Assembly: GCA_019358985.1 (NCBI GenBank)
Contig: JAHHIJ010000002.1
Span: forward strand, 233,037 to 297,036
Origin: Tolypothrix brevis GSE-NOS-MK-07-07A
GTDB taxonomy: Bacteria > Cyanobacteriota > Cyanobacteriia > Cyanobacteriales > Nostocaceae
Direction: 5' to 3'
DNA: 64,000 nucleotides
The translations under genes and the position numbers were made by a program. The notes beneath the pieces are model-generated. The model made no database searches, was not told the DNA's origin, and worked only from the letters and a program-made list of their open reading frames with translations. Shown here piece after piece: positions 1 to 8,390 of this stretch. Position 1 is the first letter of the stretch. Each line of letters starts with the position of its first letter.

Positions 1-1112
1 AGATTGGCAGTATCGGGATTAATTCCTCCTATAGCATCTATAAAACTACTACCATTAGGCAGTGTTTGAGTGCCAATTCCACCAGCCGCATAATTTAAAA
101 TACGGATTCTAATTTGCGGTTGAGCTAAAGTTGAACGAGCTACTAAATTTCGGTCATAACCGTCATCAGCACCGATTTCTCGACGCGGCACAATTATCGC
201 ATCACCATCTTGCAAACGTAAATTAGGCAATGAGCTAGCATTTTGCAACGTCGCATACAAATCAATAGTTTGTGAAATTATAGAACCATCAATTAACTTC
301 CGCCGCACTTGCACTTGCCGCAGATCTGCGTTGAGCGTTGAACCACCAGCTACCAACAGCGCATCAGCAATGCGGGGTGTCGGGGAAGCGATAGGATAAA
401 TTCCTGGACGCGGCACTTCACCACTGATCGTAACTTGAACTGGTCGCGCCCCTGCCAACCCCACTGCCACAACCGGATCGACCAAAATGCGACTTAAACC
501 CAAGCGAATTTTTTCTTGAGCTTCTTCCAAACTCAAGCCTTGTACCGAAACTGTCCCCAATTGCGGCACTACAATGTTGCCTTCAGGATTTATTTGCGCT
601 TGAAAACTCAAATCTGGACGTTGCCTAGAGAGTGATAAAGCGACAATCGGATCGATCACAAACCGATTTAAACCAGAGCGAATTTTTGTTTCTGCTTGTT
701 GTAAAGTTAAACCTTTTAGCGACACTGTACCCAGTAACGGGACTGCAATATTGCCTTCAGGATTTATTTGCGCTTGAAAACTTAAATCAGAAAAGCGCTG
801 AACCGCAACGCTGATTAAATCTCCAGGTCCTAAGCGGTAGCGACCTGGAGGAGATTGAACTGTAATCCCCAATACATCTCCAGGTCCTAAAAGATAGCGA
901 CCGAGTTGGGGTGATATTCCCTCGTTTAAACCCCCAGGTGCAAAATCAACACTCGATGGGGGTGAGGGAGGTTGCCCAGGCAACTGTCCTGGGGAGGGTA
1001 AAGGTTGAGCCACAACATCCTGTAGAGATATTGTACAGAACACACCTACCTGAAGACTAACAAGACACAAAGCGCTGAATACACGCCTACAAGAACCGGT
1101 AACTATGAACAT
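1..1112 (-). CDS. Wza-like polysaccharide export protein (SLBB family), C-terminus beyond window
   Basis: This protein would form or line the outer-membrane channel that exports polysaccharide. The ATG at 1112 opens a frame that stays open to the window edge (370 full codons). Residues 1-35 are a hydrophobic export signal, followed by a Pro-rich linker. The poly-export motif LGPGD occurs twice (about 75-79 and 94-98). The block DLSFQAQINPEGNI also occurs twice (about 109 and 167), each time with its following ~55 residues. A first SLBB-type region starts near VQVTISGEVPRPG at about 226. The nearly identical DNA of the two blocks points to a recent internal duplication. It lies downstream of cyanoexosortase B and its partner on the same strand, which fits an exopolysaccharide/protein-sorting locus. 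The family is clear; the substrate is not visible. Confidence 0.85.
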   Translation of the reverse strand, partial: MFIVTGSCRRVFSALCLVSLQVGVFCTISLQDVVAQPLPSPGQLPGQPPSPPSSVDFAPGGLNEGISPQLGRYLLGPGDVLGITVQSPPGRYRLGPGDLISVAVQRFSDLSFQAQINPEGNIAVPLLGTVSLKGLTLQQAETKIRSGLNRFVIDPIVALSLSRQRPDLSFQAQINPEGNIVVPQLGTVSVQGLSLEEAQEKIRLGLSRILVDPVVAVGLAGARPVQVTISGEVPRPGIYPIASPTPRIADALLVAGGSTLNADLRQVQVRRKLIDGSIISQTIDLYATLQNASSLPNLRLQDGDAIIVPRREIGADDGYDRNLVARSTLAQPQIRIRILNYAAGGIGTQTLPNGSSFIDAIGGINPDTAN

Positions 1113-1283
1113 CAATGGCAATCAAGCTAAATTAATAAACTGTCGCGCCGACTCGCTATTTTACCCTGGAAATACTCTGAGTGTCCGCTCTTAATCAAAC
1201 GTATTTTTATACAATTTACCTTTTTTTGCATCACCTAAGTACAGAATTTCGCTTTTTTCCTAGGGAATCCTAGAGAAAAAAAC

Positions 1284-1325
1284 TCTGCGTACCTCCGCGC
1301 TTACTTTGCGTCCCTTTGCGTTAAA
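1284..1325. repeat. Dispersed repeat, inverted copy of the one at 27029
   Basis: This stretch, containing CTCTGCGTACCTCCGCGC and TTTGCGTCCCTTTGCGTT, is found in the opposite orientation at 27029-27070 (AACGCAAAGGGACGC and GGAGGTACGCAGAG). A partial relative starts near 31312. It is a non-coding intergenic repeat of a kind common in filamentous cyanobacteria. Confidence 0.7.
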
Positions 1326-1367
1326 AGAACGCGCTCGTTTTTACCCAAAGCTTTACTAAGAGTCCTT

Positions 1368-2060
1368 TTATAAAAAACCCGCCATTAATGCCCCTTGGAC
1401 TGTTTCGCCAAGAGATTTGGTTAAAGACCAAGTTGTTTCTACCTGTCCCAAAGGTTCCATCGGAATCATAATGCTCACGCCAACCCAAGTAGCACGCTGC
1501 TTGCGTAACTGTGCTAATTGATCTGCTATAAACCACCGTATAGGTGATGGATTTCCACCATTGGGGAAAGCATACCATTGCAAAACCGCAAATGTTTGCT
1601 TCATAGTGGAGGCGCGAAAAAATTGAGCCTCAACTTTAACTTGGGTTGATGCTTGTTTTACCGTAAATTCAGCAGAGCGATATTGAGCTACGTTCCACTG
1701 CTGCCAGCTTTGAATCTCTGTCCATTCTACTTCTGGTTGATCTTTGGAATCACTTTGCGGCAGCAAAAGCAAGATAGCCTGGGTTTGTGTCCCTTGTTTT
1801 TTGGTAACTTGCATTAACCATTTGTGTCCCCCAATCTGTTGTTGGCTTTTTTCAATTGTTTGCCAACCAGGAAGGTTTAACCCTTGGTGCCGCAACTGTC
1901 TCAACTGTTTAATAGTAGTGATAGGAGGCAGCTTTTGCCATTGCCAGTGTCCTGTCATGTATCCGGGTACAGCTCCTATCACCAGCAGTATTAGTAACAA
2001 CAAAAGCGCTGCTAGCTGAGGAAATTGGTTTTCTTTGAGTAATTTAGAAAAGGAAATCAT
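1368..2060 (-). CDS. Cyanoexosortase B system-associated protein
   Basis: This is the companion protein of cyanoexosortase B and probably assists processing of sorted surface proteins at the membrane. The ATG at 2060 is preferred over an in-frame TTG at 2075 and gives 230 residues. One strong membrane segment (about residues 15-35, LAALLLLLILLVIGAVPGY) is followed by a mainly extracytoplasmic domain rich in Trp and Gln. No catalytic motif is visible. The length, single N-terminal anchor and position directly downstream of the exosortase match the family. The 328 bp separating it from crtB hold five tandem 29-bp repeats, so co-transcription is likely but not certain. Confidence 0.75.
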   Translation of the reverse strand: MISFSKLLKENQFPQLAALLLLLILLVIGAVPGYMTGHWQWQKLPPITTIKQLRQLRHQGLNLPGWQTIEKSQQQIGGHKWLMQVTKKQGTQTQAILLLLPQSDSKDQPEVEWTEIQSWQQWNVAQYRSAEFTVKQASTQVKVEAQFFRASTMKQTFAVLQWYAFPNGGNPSPIRWFIADQLAQLRKQRATWVGVSIMIPMEPLGQVETTWSLTKSLGETVQGALMAGFL

Positions 2061-2222
2061 CAGTAAAATTTGCAATACTTACGCAAAATTTTACCTGCTA
2101 AAATCACTTCCTGAGTTCAGTAATTTTGCCAATCCCCTAAGTATTTTCCCTTTCCTCAGGTGTAGAGGGTTTTTTTGGCAGTTGCGATCGCTCCCCTAAT
2201 ATTACCAAAAAACTCCTCGTAA

Positions 2223-2366
2223 AGACGTTCCGGCGCAACGTCTCTACAATTAGACGTTCCGGCGCAACGTCTGTACAATTAGACGTTCCGGCGCAACGTC
2301 TCTACAATTAGACGTTCCGGCGCAACGTCTCTACAATTAGACGTTCCGCCGGAACGTCTCTACAAT
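2223..2366. repeat. Five tandem 29-bp palindromic repeats
   Basis: Five head-to-tail copies start at 2223, 2252, 2281, 2310 and 2339. Each carries the core AGACGTTCCGGCGCAACGTC followed by TCTACAATT. The last copy is the perfect palindrome form (GTTCCGCCGGAAC). Copies of the same core occur singly at 3340, 3369, 11509, 13177, 15532, 32190, 46762 and 46861. There are no unique spacers between copies. Confidence 0.9.
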
Positions 2367-2387
2367 TGTGTAGAATGAATGCTGGCT

Positions 2388-3281
2388 TTAACTTTCGCTT
2401 TCTGGCAAAGTTGCTTCATGTTCTGAAAAATATCTATCAAATCGATTGAGAATAGGTACTAACAAAAGCAGCATAATGGCAGAATATAAGTCTCCACCCC
2501 AACTGTCATGCAGCCATTCAAAAGCTGCCTGTTGTCCTGTGCCATGAAAGAAACTCAGTAAAGTGTTACGAATGATATTCGCGGTGACGCTGACAACAAC
2601 AGCTGTAGATAAAAACCAAATAGTTGTGCGACGCGATGATAAAGCACCTGTCCAATAAAGCAGCATTAAGCAGACGTATAAGGTAGTAAATAGCATCTTC
2701 AACCCCGCACAGTAAGGGGCAACTTCCACAATGCGTCCCCCGACGAAGATATTTATGCCATCAACAGCTACTTCCATACCAAATTGACTTAGTATGAAGC
2801 CAGCTGTACCAGCGATGAAGCTTTGAAGAGGCAAGGTGTAGGGAGCGATGAGGTAAGGTAATGCTGTTGGAGTTGCTAAAAATACTAATAATAGGGGAAA
2901 TCCTTGCAATTTAAAGCCGGCAATTCCTTTTAACCACAAGCACAATCCTGTTAGGATAGCGGGGAAGGAAAGGTTAACCCATTCGGTGACGCCGCTCAGA
3001 TAAAAAATTCCCCCAATTATCAATAAGGCTACACCCAAAGGATGATTGACATTGGGCAGTCGTTGCCATCTTTTTCGGTTTATCCAGCTCAGATAAGCGG
3101 CAAAAGGCATACCAATAATACCGTGGCTAAAATATTCGTGTTCTGTACTAATACTTTTGTTTAGCCAACCATCCAACCAGTGCAGTAATATTGGGGCATA
3201 AAGCAGCGCTAATACACCGAGAATGGCGAAGTTGAACAATTGTGTTATGTTTCTGTTTTGAATTTGACGCTGGAATGTCAT
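2388..3281 (-). CDS. crtB: Cyanoexosortase B
   Basis: This is a multi-pass membrane cysteine protease/transpeptidase of the exosortase family, which processes PEP-CTERM-type sorting signals. The 297-residue product has about eight hydrophobic segments. The catalytic triad is visible: Cys in VAPYCAGLK (about 190), Arg in NIIRNTLL (about 237) and His in SFFHGTGQ (about 245). The N-terminal EYFSHGIIGMPF motif is also typical of the family. The partner protein gene follows downstream and a DegT-type sugar aminotransferase lies upstream on the same strand. The symbol follows cyanoexosortase naming and has nothing to do with phytoene synthase. Confidence in the family is high; its substrates are not identified here. 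Confidence 0.9.
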   Translation of the reverse strand: MTFQRQIQNRNITQLFNFAILGVLALLYAPILLHWLDGWLNKSISTEHEYFSHGIIGMPFAAYLSWINRKRWQRLPNVNHPLGVALLIIGGIFYLSGVTEWVNLSFPAILTGLCLWLKGIAGFKLQGFPLLLVFLATPTALPYLIAPYTLPLQSFIAGTAGFILSQFGMEVAVDGINIFVGGRIVEVAPYCAGLKMLFTTLYVCLMLLYWTGALSSRRTTIWFLSTAVVVSVTANIIRNTLLSFFHGTGQQAAFEWLHDSWGGDLYSAIMLLLLVPILNRFDRYFSEHEATLPESES

Positions 3282-3339
3282 AGTTTTTGGTGATGTGAAC
3301 TACCCACACTGATATCATGGTTTATTAATTACAACAATT

Positions 3340-3393
3340 AGACGTTCCGGCGGAACGTCTCTACAATTAGACGTTCCGCCGGAACGTCTTTAC
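3340..3393. repeat. Two copies of the AGACGTTCCG palindromic repeat
   Basis: Two adjacent copies of the 21-bp palindrome (AGACGTTCCGGCGGAACGTC and its C/G variant) lie 29 bp apart just upstream of crtB. They have the same period as the array at 2223. Confidence 0.85.
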
Positions 3394-3544
3394 GAGGGTT
3401 GTGATATTTTTATTAATGTTAATTATCAATAAACGGAGTACCGGGTACACCGAAGATATGAGCGGTAAACCGCTCACTACGAATATGCGTTACCCAGATC
3501 CTTGTAGAGACGTAGCATTGCTACGTCTGTTTCGCCTGTCTATT

Positions 3545-3634
3545 AGACATCTCCAGAAATTAACTATGCGTTGCCCGAAACCCTTGATTAGACGTAGCAG
3601 TGCTACGTCTCTACATTGTTTTCTGGAGATGTCT
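3545..3634. repeat. 90-bp MITE-like repeat with AGACATCTCCA ends
   Basis: The terminal inverted repeats AGACATCTCCA and TGGAGATGTCT enclose the conserved string ATGCGTTGCCCGAAACCC and an inner palindrome (ACGTAGCAGTGCTACGT). Related copies lie at 5404, 32375 (reversed), 37351 (left end lost) and 43648. No protein is encoded. Confidence 0.8.
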
Positions 3635-3642
3635 ATTGGTGA

Positions 3643-4797
3643 TTAAATGCACAATAACTGTTGTTCGCCGGTGAGGATTGATGCCAAGGTTGCGACAACT
3701 TCTTTGACTTGGCTATTTTTTAAGCCTGGGTACATGGGTAATGATAATATTTGCTTTGCTTGCTTTTCTGCTTGGGGAAAGTCTCCTATTTGATAACCTA
3801 AGTCGGTAAATGCCGGCTGGAGATGGCAAGGAATTGGGTAGTGAATGCCTGTTTGAATTCCTGCTGCTGTGAGTTTTTCCTGGATTTGTTGACGTTCAAC
3901 CACACAAGAATCATCGATTTTGATTACATAAAGGTGATAAACGTGTCCTGTGCCACTTTGGTTTTGTATGGGGATGATACCTAGCCGATTTAAGGGTGCT
4001 AATTCAGTATTATACTGTTGGGCGATGTTCAAGCGATCGCTATTCCAATTCGCTAAATATGGTAACTTCTCTAGCAACACTGCCGCTTGCATAGTATCCA
4101 AACGGCTGTTCGTACCCGCTTCTGTATGATAATACTTCGAGGATGCGCCGTAATTCCGCAAGCGTGTCATTTTCTGGGCAACATCTGCATCTTTTGTTAG
4201 CAGTATTCCCCCATCCCCAAATGCACCTAAATTTTTACTCGGATAAAAACTAAATGCTGCTGCTATCCCTACTGAACCGGCGCGATATCCATCGCGTTCG
4301 GCTAAATGCGCTTGTGCCGCATCTTCAAAAATTAGTACTTTGTATTTATCGGCAAAGTCTAGCAACTGTTGCGGCGATACCATTTGTCCATAAAGATGCA
4401 CGGGGATAATCGCTTTGGTATGCGGCGTAATCGCTCTTGCTGCCGCTTCTAAATCAATTAAGGCTGTTTTGGGGTCGCAATCTACCAAAATCGGCTTTGC
4501 CCCCGCTCGCAGTACGCCAATTAGAGTGGCGACAAAGGTGTTTGCTGGTAAAATTACTTCATGTCCGACACTAATTTTACAAGCTTGCAAACCGAGAGCG
4601 ATCGCATCGGTTCCGGAAGCAACACCAACACCGTATTTTGTCCCAGACTCCGCTGCAAATGCTATCTCAAATTCTTTTAAGGCTTGCCCTAAAATAAAAT
4701 CTCCCTTTTCAAATACAGCCTGCATTGCTTGCTGCAATTGAGTTTTCATCGATTGGTGTTGTAAGTTCAGGTCTACAAAAGGAATTCTAATTGTCAT
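3643..4797 (-). CDS. DegT/DnrJ/EryC1/StrS-family sugar aminotransferase
   Basis: This is a pyridoxal-phosphate enzyme that transfers an amino group to a nucleotide-linked keto-sugar for surface polysaccharide. It has 384 residues, the usual family length. Visible motifs are GTDAIALGL near 82, HLYGQ near 132, FEDAAQAH near 155 and SFYPSKNLGAFGDGG near 181, where Lys binds the cofactor. The C-terminal half has the typical HVYHLYVI and GIHYPIPCHLQPAF stretches. It sits upstream of crtB on the same strand, but about 360 bp of repeats separate them. The family assignment is firm; the exact sugar is unknown. Confidence 0.92.
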   Translation of the reverse strand: MTIRIPFVDLNLQHQSMKTQLQQAMQAVFEKGDFILGQALKEFEIAFAAESGTKYGVGVASGTDAIALGLQACKISVGHEVILPANTFVATLIGVLRAGAKPILVDCDPKTALIDLEAAARAITPHTKAIIPVHLYGQMVSPQQLLDFADKYKVLIFEDAAQAHLAERDGYRAGSVGIAAAFSFYPSKNLGAFGDGGILLTKDADVAQKMTRLRNYGASSKYYHTEAGTNSRLDTMQAAVLLEKLPYLANWNSDRLNIAQQYNTELAPLNRLGIIPIQNQSGTGHVYHLYVIKIDDSCVVERQQIQEKLTAAGIQTGIHYPIPCHLQPAFTDLGYQIGDFPQAEKQAKQILSLPMYPGLKNSQVKEVVATLASILTGEQQLLCI

Positions 4798-5778
4798 ATT
4801 ATTCTTTTTCAGAAAGCCTCAAAATTAATCTTAAAATCCGGTTTTTTCACATCTAATCCATTTTTGACTGAATACCCAAGCTTTGGGTAATTACTGATTA
4901 TGAAGTATTTATGAATTTTATATTAAGTTTTACTTTAATTGTCATTTTTCTTTTTAGCAAAAAAGGATTGTATATTTCATTTGTTGTCATACTTCATCAA
5001 CTTATTACCGACAAAGTGACAAGTTATATTTAATATTTATTTGGGTAATTTTTTTTGAAAATCACTTGATATAACTTGATAAATATAAAGCGCGATCGCT
5101 TTCATTATTTTCGAGAAAACCGCCTCAGTAAATTCTAGTAAAAAAATAATTTTGAGTAAATTGAATTGAGTAGATAAACGTAAAATGTTTCCTTTCTATA
5201 TGAATAATCGAAAAATTTTATCCTTAGCGTTATCGTACCCACCTCAAATGCAAAACTAACGCGATCGCTGACATTAAAACCTAAAATAAAGTACAGCAGT
5301 CAGTTCAAACAAAGACACTGCCTTGGATTAACACCCTTGCAGTAGTAAGAGAAGTGCATGTTTTTTCTTAGTCCTTTCTCCAAATAATTGCCATTTGTCT
5401 ATTAGACACGCGAAAGTGAAAATTAATTATGCGTTATCTGAAACCCTTGTAGAGACGTAGCACTGCTACGTCTCTACGTCTTTTTTGGAGATGTCCATTA
5501 GATAATTATTGAACTGCTTTCTCGATATCTACCAAAAAGCCACTACAGGTGTAGGTATTGTTTACCAAAATGCATTCACATACCATAAACTTAATACACG
5601 AGTCGCATTCTCAAAGTATTTCTTGTTTTACTCGGCACTCAATAATTTTAAGTAAGGTAAAAATTTTTACGGCAAAATTGTTTATCGGCAGCAAAATTGG
5701 GGAATGCTTAAGTTAGCAAACAATAATCCATAATAAGGGTTATGTAAATTACAGTATCAAGCAATTATCAAGGTAAAA
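4798..5778. other. 981-bp AT-rich intergenic region with one MITE-like repeat
   Basis: No ORF here looks real. The region is AT-rich, has two HIP1 sites and holds the repeat at 5404-5495. It separates the divergently transcribed aminotransferase and kinase genes, so it should contain both promoters. No clear -35/-10 pair was chosen. Confidence 0.7.
5404..5495. repeat. MITE-like repeat, AGACATCTCCA family
   Basis: The right end is TGGAGATGTCC and the inner palindrome is GACGTAGCACTGCTACGTC. The string ATGCGTTATCTGAAACCC aligns with the other copies. The left terminal repeat has diverged (AGACACGCGAA). Confidence 0.7.
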
Positions 5779-7314
5779 GTGGCAATGATAGAGCCGGAAA
5801 ACAAGTTGTTTGCCCTAAAAGATGGTTGGGCTTCCCAAGAAACGAAAGAGCAACAACGACTAAAAGCGTTGTTGGAACTAGGTTTGCGGCAATCAGAAAC
5901 GATTCCTGTTTTTGAAGAAGCGACTCAAACTGCTGCCCATTTTTTGGATTCCCCAATTTGCATATTGGGATTTGTCGATCAAGACCGTCATTGGTTCAAA
6001 TCAGCTGTAGGCTTATCTAGGCTGGGAATCATGAATCATTTGGCACAAAGTCGTCAACTATTACGTCAGGAATCGTTTTGTACCCAAGTGGTAGAGACTT
6101 CGCAAATAGTGGTTATCACTGATATGCGAAAAATTACGGATGCAGAACTTGCTGGTAGTAAGTTAGTGCGGGATTATGGCATTCGCGCTTACATGGGGGC
6201 ACCGCTAATTGATGCTTCTGGGCATTGTCTGGGTTCGCTGGCAGTCATGTATCTCAAGGAACACGAATTTTCCCATCGAGATATTGAATTTTTACAAATC
6301 ATAGCTCGTTGGTGCATGAGTGAATTTGAGCGCAATCGACTTTTGCAGCAAAAGCCAGAAAGCACTCACAATGGTGCTTCTCATTTCTCGTTTAACGATG
6401 AGCAGCGCAGCGAAATCAGAATTACCACACCCCTAGAAAAAGACACCGATCCTACCAAGGAACTCAAGTTACAACTATTAGGGCAGCTAACTCAGGAGTT
6501 GCGTACACCGTTGACATCTGTGTTAGGTATGGCTAGTGTTTTGGGACGTGAGATTTATGGACCTTTGACCACAAAGCAAAGAGAATATCTAGAGATTATC
6601 CAACACAGTGGTCGATACTTGCTTTCCTTGGTAAATGAAATTACCGAACTCGGAGCAGTGGATGAAAGAGCGAATGTGCTGAATCTAGCTCCTATGGATA
6701 TTGAAATGCTGTGTCAACAAGCTATCAATACATTAGAAGAAGCAGCCAACCGTCGCGAGCAAGATATTCGCTTGTCCATAGAACCAAACCGCAGTCGCAT
6801 TTGGACATTGGATAAAAACAAGGTGCGACAAATGCTTTATCACCTGGTTTTCAGCGTGATTCAACTTTCTGCCACAGGTAGCGTTGTTCGCATTCATGTT
6901 TCTTCCAAGGAAGATACACTCAACATTACTGTCTGGGTATCGCATCCTTGGTTGGGAGACGGTATAACCGAGGTTGATCCTTATTTTCGTGTAAGTCCAC
7001 TAGCGTTGGTGGAACTGACTGCTGAAGCTGCAAGCTACAATATTCATCAGAAAAATCAAGAGCAAGTAAGGAGTTTGCCATTAGTAGAGTTGGATGATTC
7101 AAATTCATACGAATTTGGTATTGATTCCAACTTAGATTTAACTAAGCCCCATAAAAGCATGTCTCGCGAAAGTTTGGGTCTGTTGCTTAGTTGTCATCTG
7201 GCTTCCTTACATGGTGGGCAAATTTCGATTCAAGGTTCACCAGAATCAGGATACCGCTATGTACTTTCTATACCATTAAAAATGGCGACAACAAAAAAAG
7301 TTAACAATATGTAA
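5779..7314 (+). CDS. GAF-domain sensor histidine kinase homolog with degenerate catalytic motifs
   Basis: This is a cytoplasmic sensor protein of the two-component kinase type: a GAF domain (about residues 30-185), a dimerisation helix region (about 232-300) and an ATPase-like domain (about 315-508). The start is GTG at 5779; ATG at 5785 is possible. The H-box reads LTQELRTPLT, so the phospho-accepting His is replaced by Gln239. The N-box (HLVFSVIQLS) lacks its Asn and the G1 box (VSHPWLGDG) is altered, while the C-terminal HGGQISIQGSPESGYRYVLSIPL is well kept. It may therefore act as a pseudokinase that signals by binding. There are no membrane segments, and no response regulator is adjacent. 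Confidence 0.85.
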   Translation: MAMIEPENKLFALKDGWASQETKEQQRLKALLELGLRQSETIPVFEEATQTAAHFLDSPICILGFVDQDRHWFKSAVGLSRLGIMNHLAQSRQLLRQESFCTQVVETSQIVVITDMRKITDAELAGSKLVRDYGIRAYMGAPLIDASGHCLGSLAVMYLKEHEFSHRDIEFLQIIARWCMSEFERNRLLQQKPESTHNGASHFSFNDEQRSEIRITTPLEKDTDPTKELKLQLLGQLTQELRTPLTSVLGMASVLGREIYGPLTTKQREYLEIIQHSGRYLLSLVNEITELGAVDERANVLNLAPMDIEMLCQQAINTLEEAANRREQDIRLSIEPNRSRIWTLDKNKVRQMLYHLVFSVIQLSATGSVVRIHVSSKEDTLNITVWVSHPWLGDGITEVDPYFRVSPLALVELTAEAASYNIHQKNQEQVRSLPLVELDDSNSYEFGIDSNLDLTKPHKSMSRESLGLLLSCHLASLHGGQISIQGSPESGYRYVLSIPLKMATTKKVNNM

Positions 7315-7644
7315 TGCATCTCCTATGAGGATGGCAAAAATGTTTGTGATGTTGGCGGTGAAACCTGGAATTATCGTTGAATACGTCGAAAAATCAGCTA
7401 TTTAGTCTATTTATCTAAGAGTGAGAAAAAATTAAGATTGATTGTTGCGAAACTAGTCGTCACCAATGAATGTAAAATATGCTTTTGGTGACGACTGCGA
7501 TCGCTCAAGTTTTTATCACCAAAGATGTACGCGCAAATATTACCTTATTAACACTCCCTTCATTCTAGTATTATGAGGTTATTAACATATACGTAAGTAC
7601 AAAATATCTCAAATTATTCTTGCAGGTCGATTCAGAATCAGGTG

Positions 7645-7668
7645 AAAGACCTTATGTGTCTTTGTTTT
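7645..7668 (+). terminator. Terminator-like hairpin of tandem unit 1
   Basis: AAAGAC pairs with GTCTTT across a 7-nt loop and is followed by GTTTT. The stem is only 6 bp and AT-rich, so its strength is uncertain. It is identical in unit 2. Confidence 0.45.
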
Positions 7669-7821
7669 CAGCTAATTTTGTCAAAAGATGTGCGCGCAAA
7701 TATTACCTTACTTAACACTCCCACTCATGCTGATATTATGGGGTTATTAACCTATACGTAAGTACATACGTAAGTACAAAATATCTCAAATTATTCTTGC
7801 AGGTCGATTCAGAATCAGGTG

Positions 7822-7845
7822 AAAGACCTTATGTGTCTTTGTTTT
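7822..7845 (+). terminator. Terminator-like hairpin of tandem unit 2
   Basis: Same AAAGAC/GTCTTT stem and T-run as unit 1, at the same place in the repeat. Confidence 0.45.
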
Positions 7846-7996
7846 CAGCTAATTTTGTCAAAAGATGTAGGCGCAAATATTAGCTTATTAGCACTCCCAA
7901 TATGCTGATGTTATGGGGTTGTTAACGTATACGTAAGCATATACGTAAGTAAAAAATGTATTAAATCATTATTGCAGGTCGATTCAGAATGAGGAG

Positions 7997-8020
7997 AAAG
8001 ACTTTATGTGTCTTTGTTTT
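7997..8020 (+). terminator. Terminator-like hairpin of tandem unit 3
   Basis: The stem is kept while the loop changed (ACTTTATGT instead of ACCTTATGT). The surrounding sequence has diverged more, which hints that the stem is under selection. Confidence 0.4.
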
Positions 8021-8390
8021 CAGGCAATTTCATCAAAAATATAGCTTAAGACTGATTTTTTATGATAAATTGGTAACTTGACTCGCGAGCCATATTAGAC
8101 AAACCCGGCAGAACTTTATTCGACTATCAGAGTGTGTCCTTATCTTTTTCTGATTTTATAGTGTATCCCTCAATTTAGATTCCCGGTTAGAAATTAGCTG
8201 GATTTATTCAATTGATAATGTATATTTATTTATGCTACTAGGCTTATTGCTTTAATCATCGCTTAAGTCCATATCATCGTGTAAATATATATTCGTTATC
8301 TCTTCGGCAGTTATTAAGCTTAGTGCCATAACTGTTAAATTTATGCTACGAACAAAATTCATAAGTTATTGAATTAAGAGGAAAATTGAA

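Larger units (their letters stand above)
7521..8033 (+). ncRNA. Three tandem ~170-bp units, candidate small-RNA array
   Basis: Units begin with AAAGATGT at 7521, 7684 and 7861 (periods 163 and 177 bp). Each has, in order: GCGCAAATATTA, a possible TTAACA / TATTAT promoter pair with 15-16 bp spacing (units 1 and 2; unit 3 is weaker), TATACGTAAG, GCAGGTCGATTCAGAAT, and a hairpin AAAGAC/GTCTTT followed by GTTTT. ATTCT and AGAAT around the GCAGGTCGATTC block can form a first hairpin. Units 1 and 2 are almost identical; unit 3 has diverged. No ORF is conserved between units. Repeated promoter-to-terminator modules suggest short transcripts of about 90-100 nt. Function unknown. Confidence 0.5.

Noticed and set aside
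2223..2366. Possible CRISPR array
   Set aside because: The repeats follow each other at a constant 29-bp period with no variable spacers, and single copies occur elsewhere; this is a palindromic tandem repeat.
3401..3646. 81-codon plus-strand frame
   Set aside because: It is composed of MITE and palindrome sequence, which also occurs elsewhere without an open frame.
7521..8033. NsiR1 array
   Set aside because: NsiR1 repeats lie before hetF; the downstream gene here is a chemoreceptor and the unit sequence could not be matched from memory.
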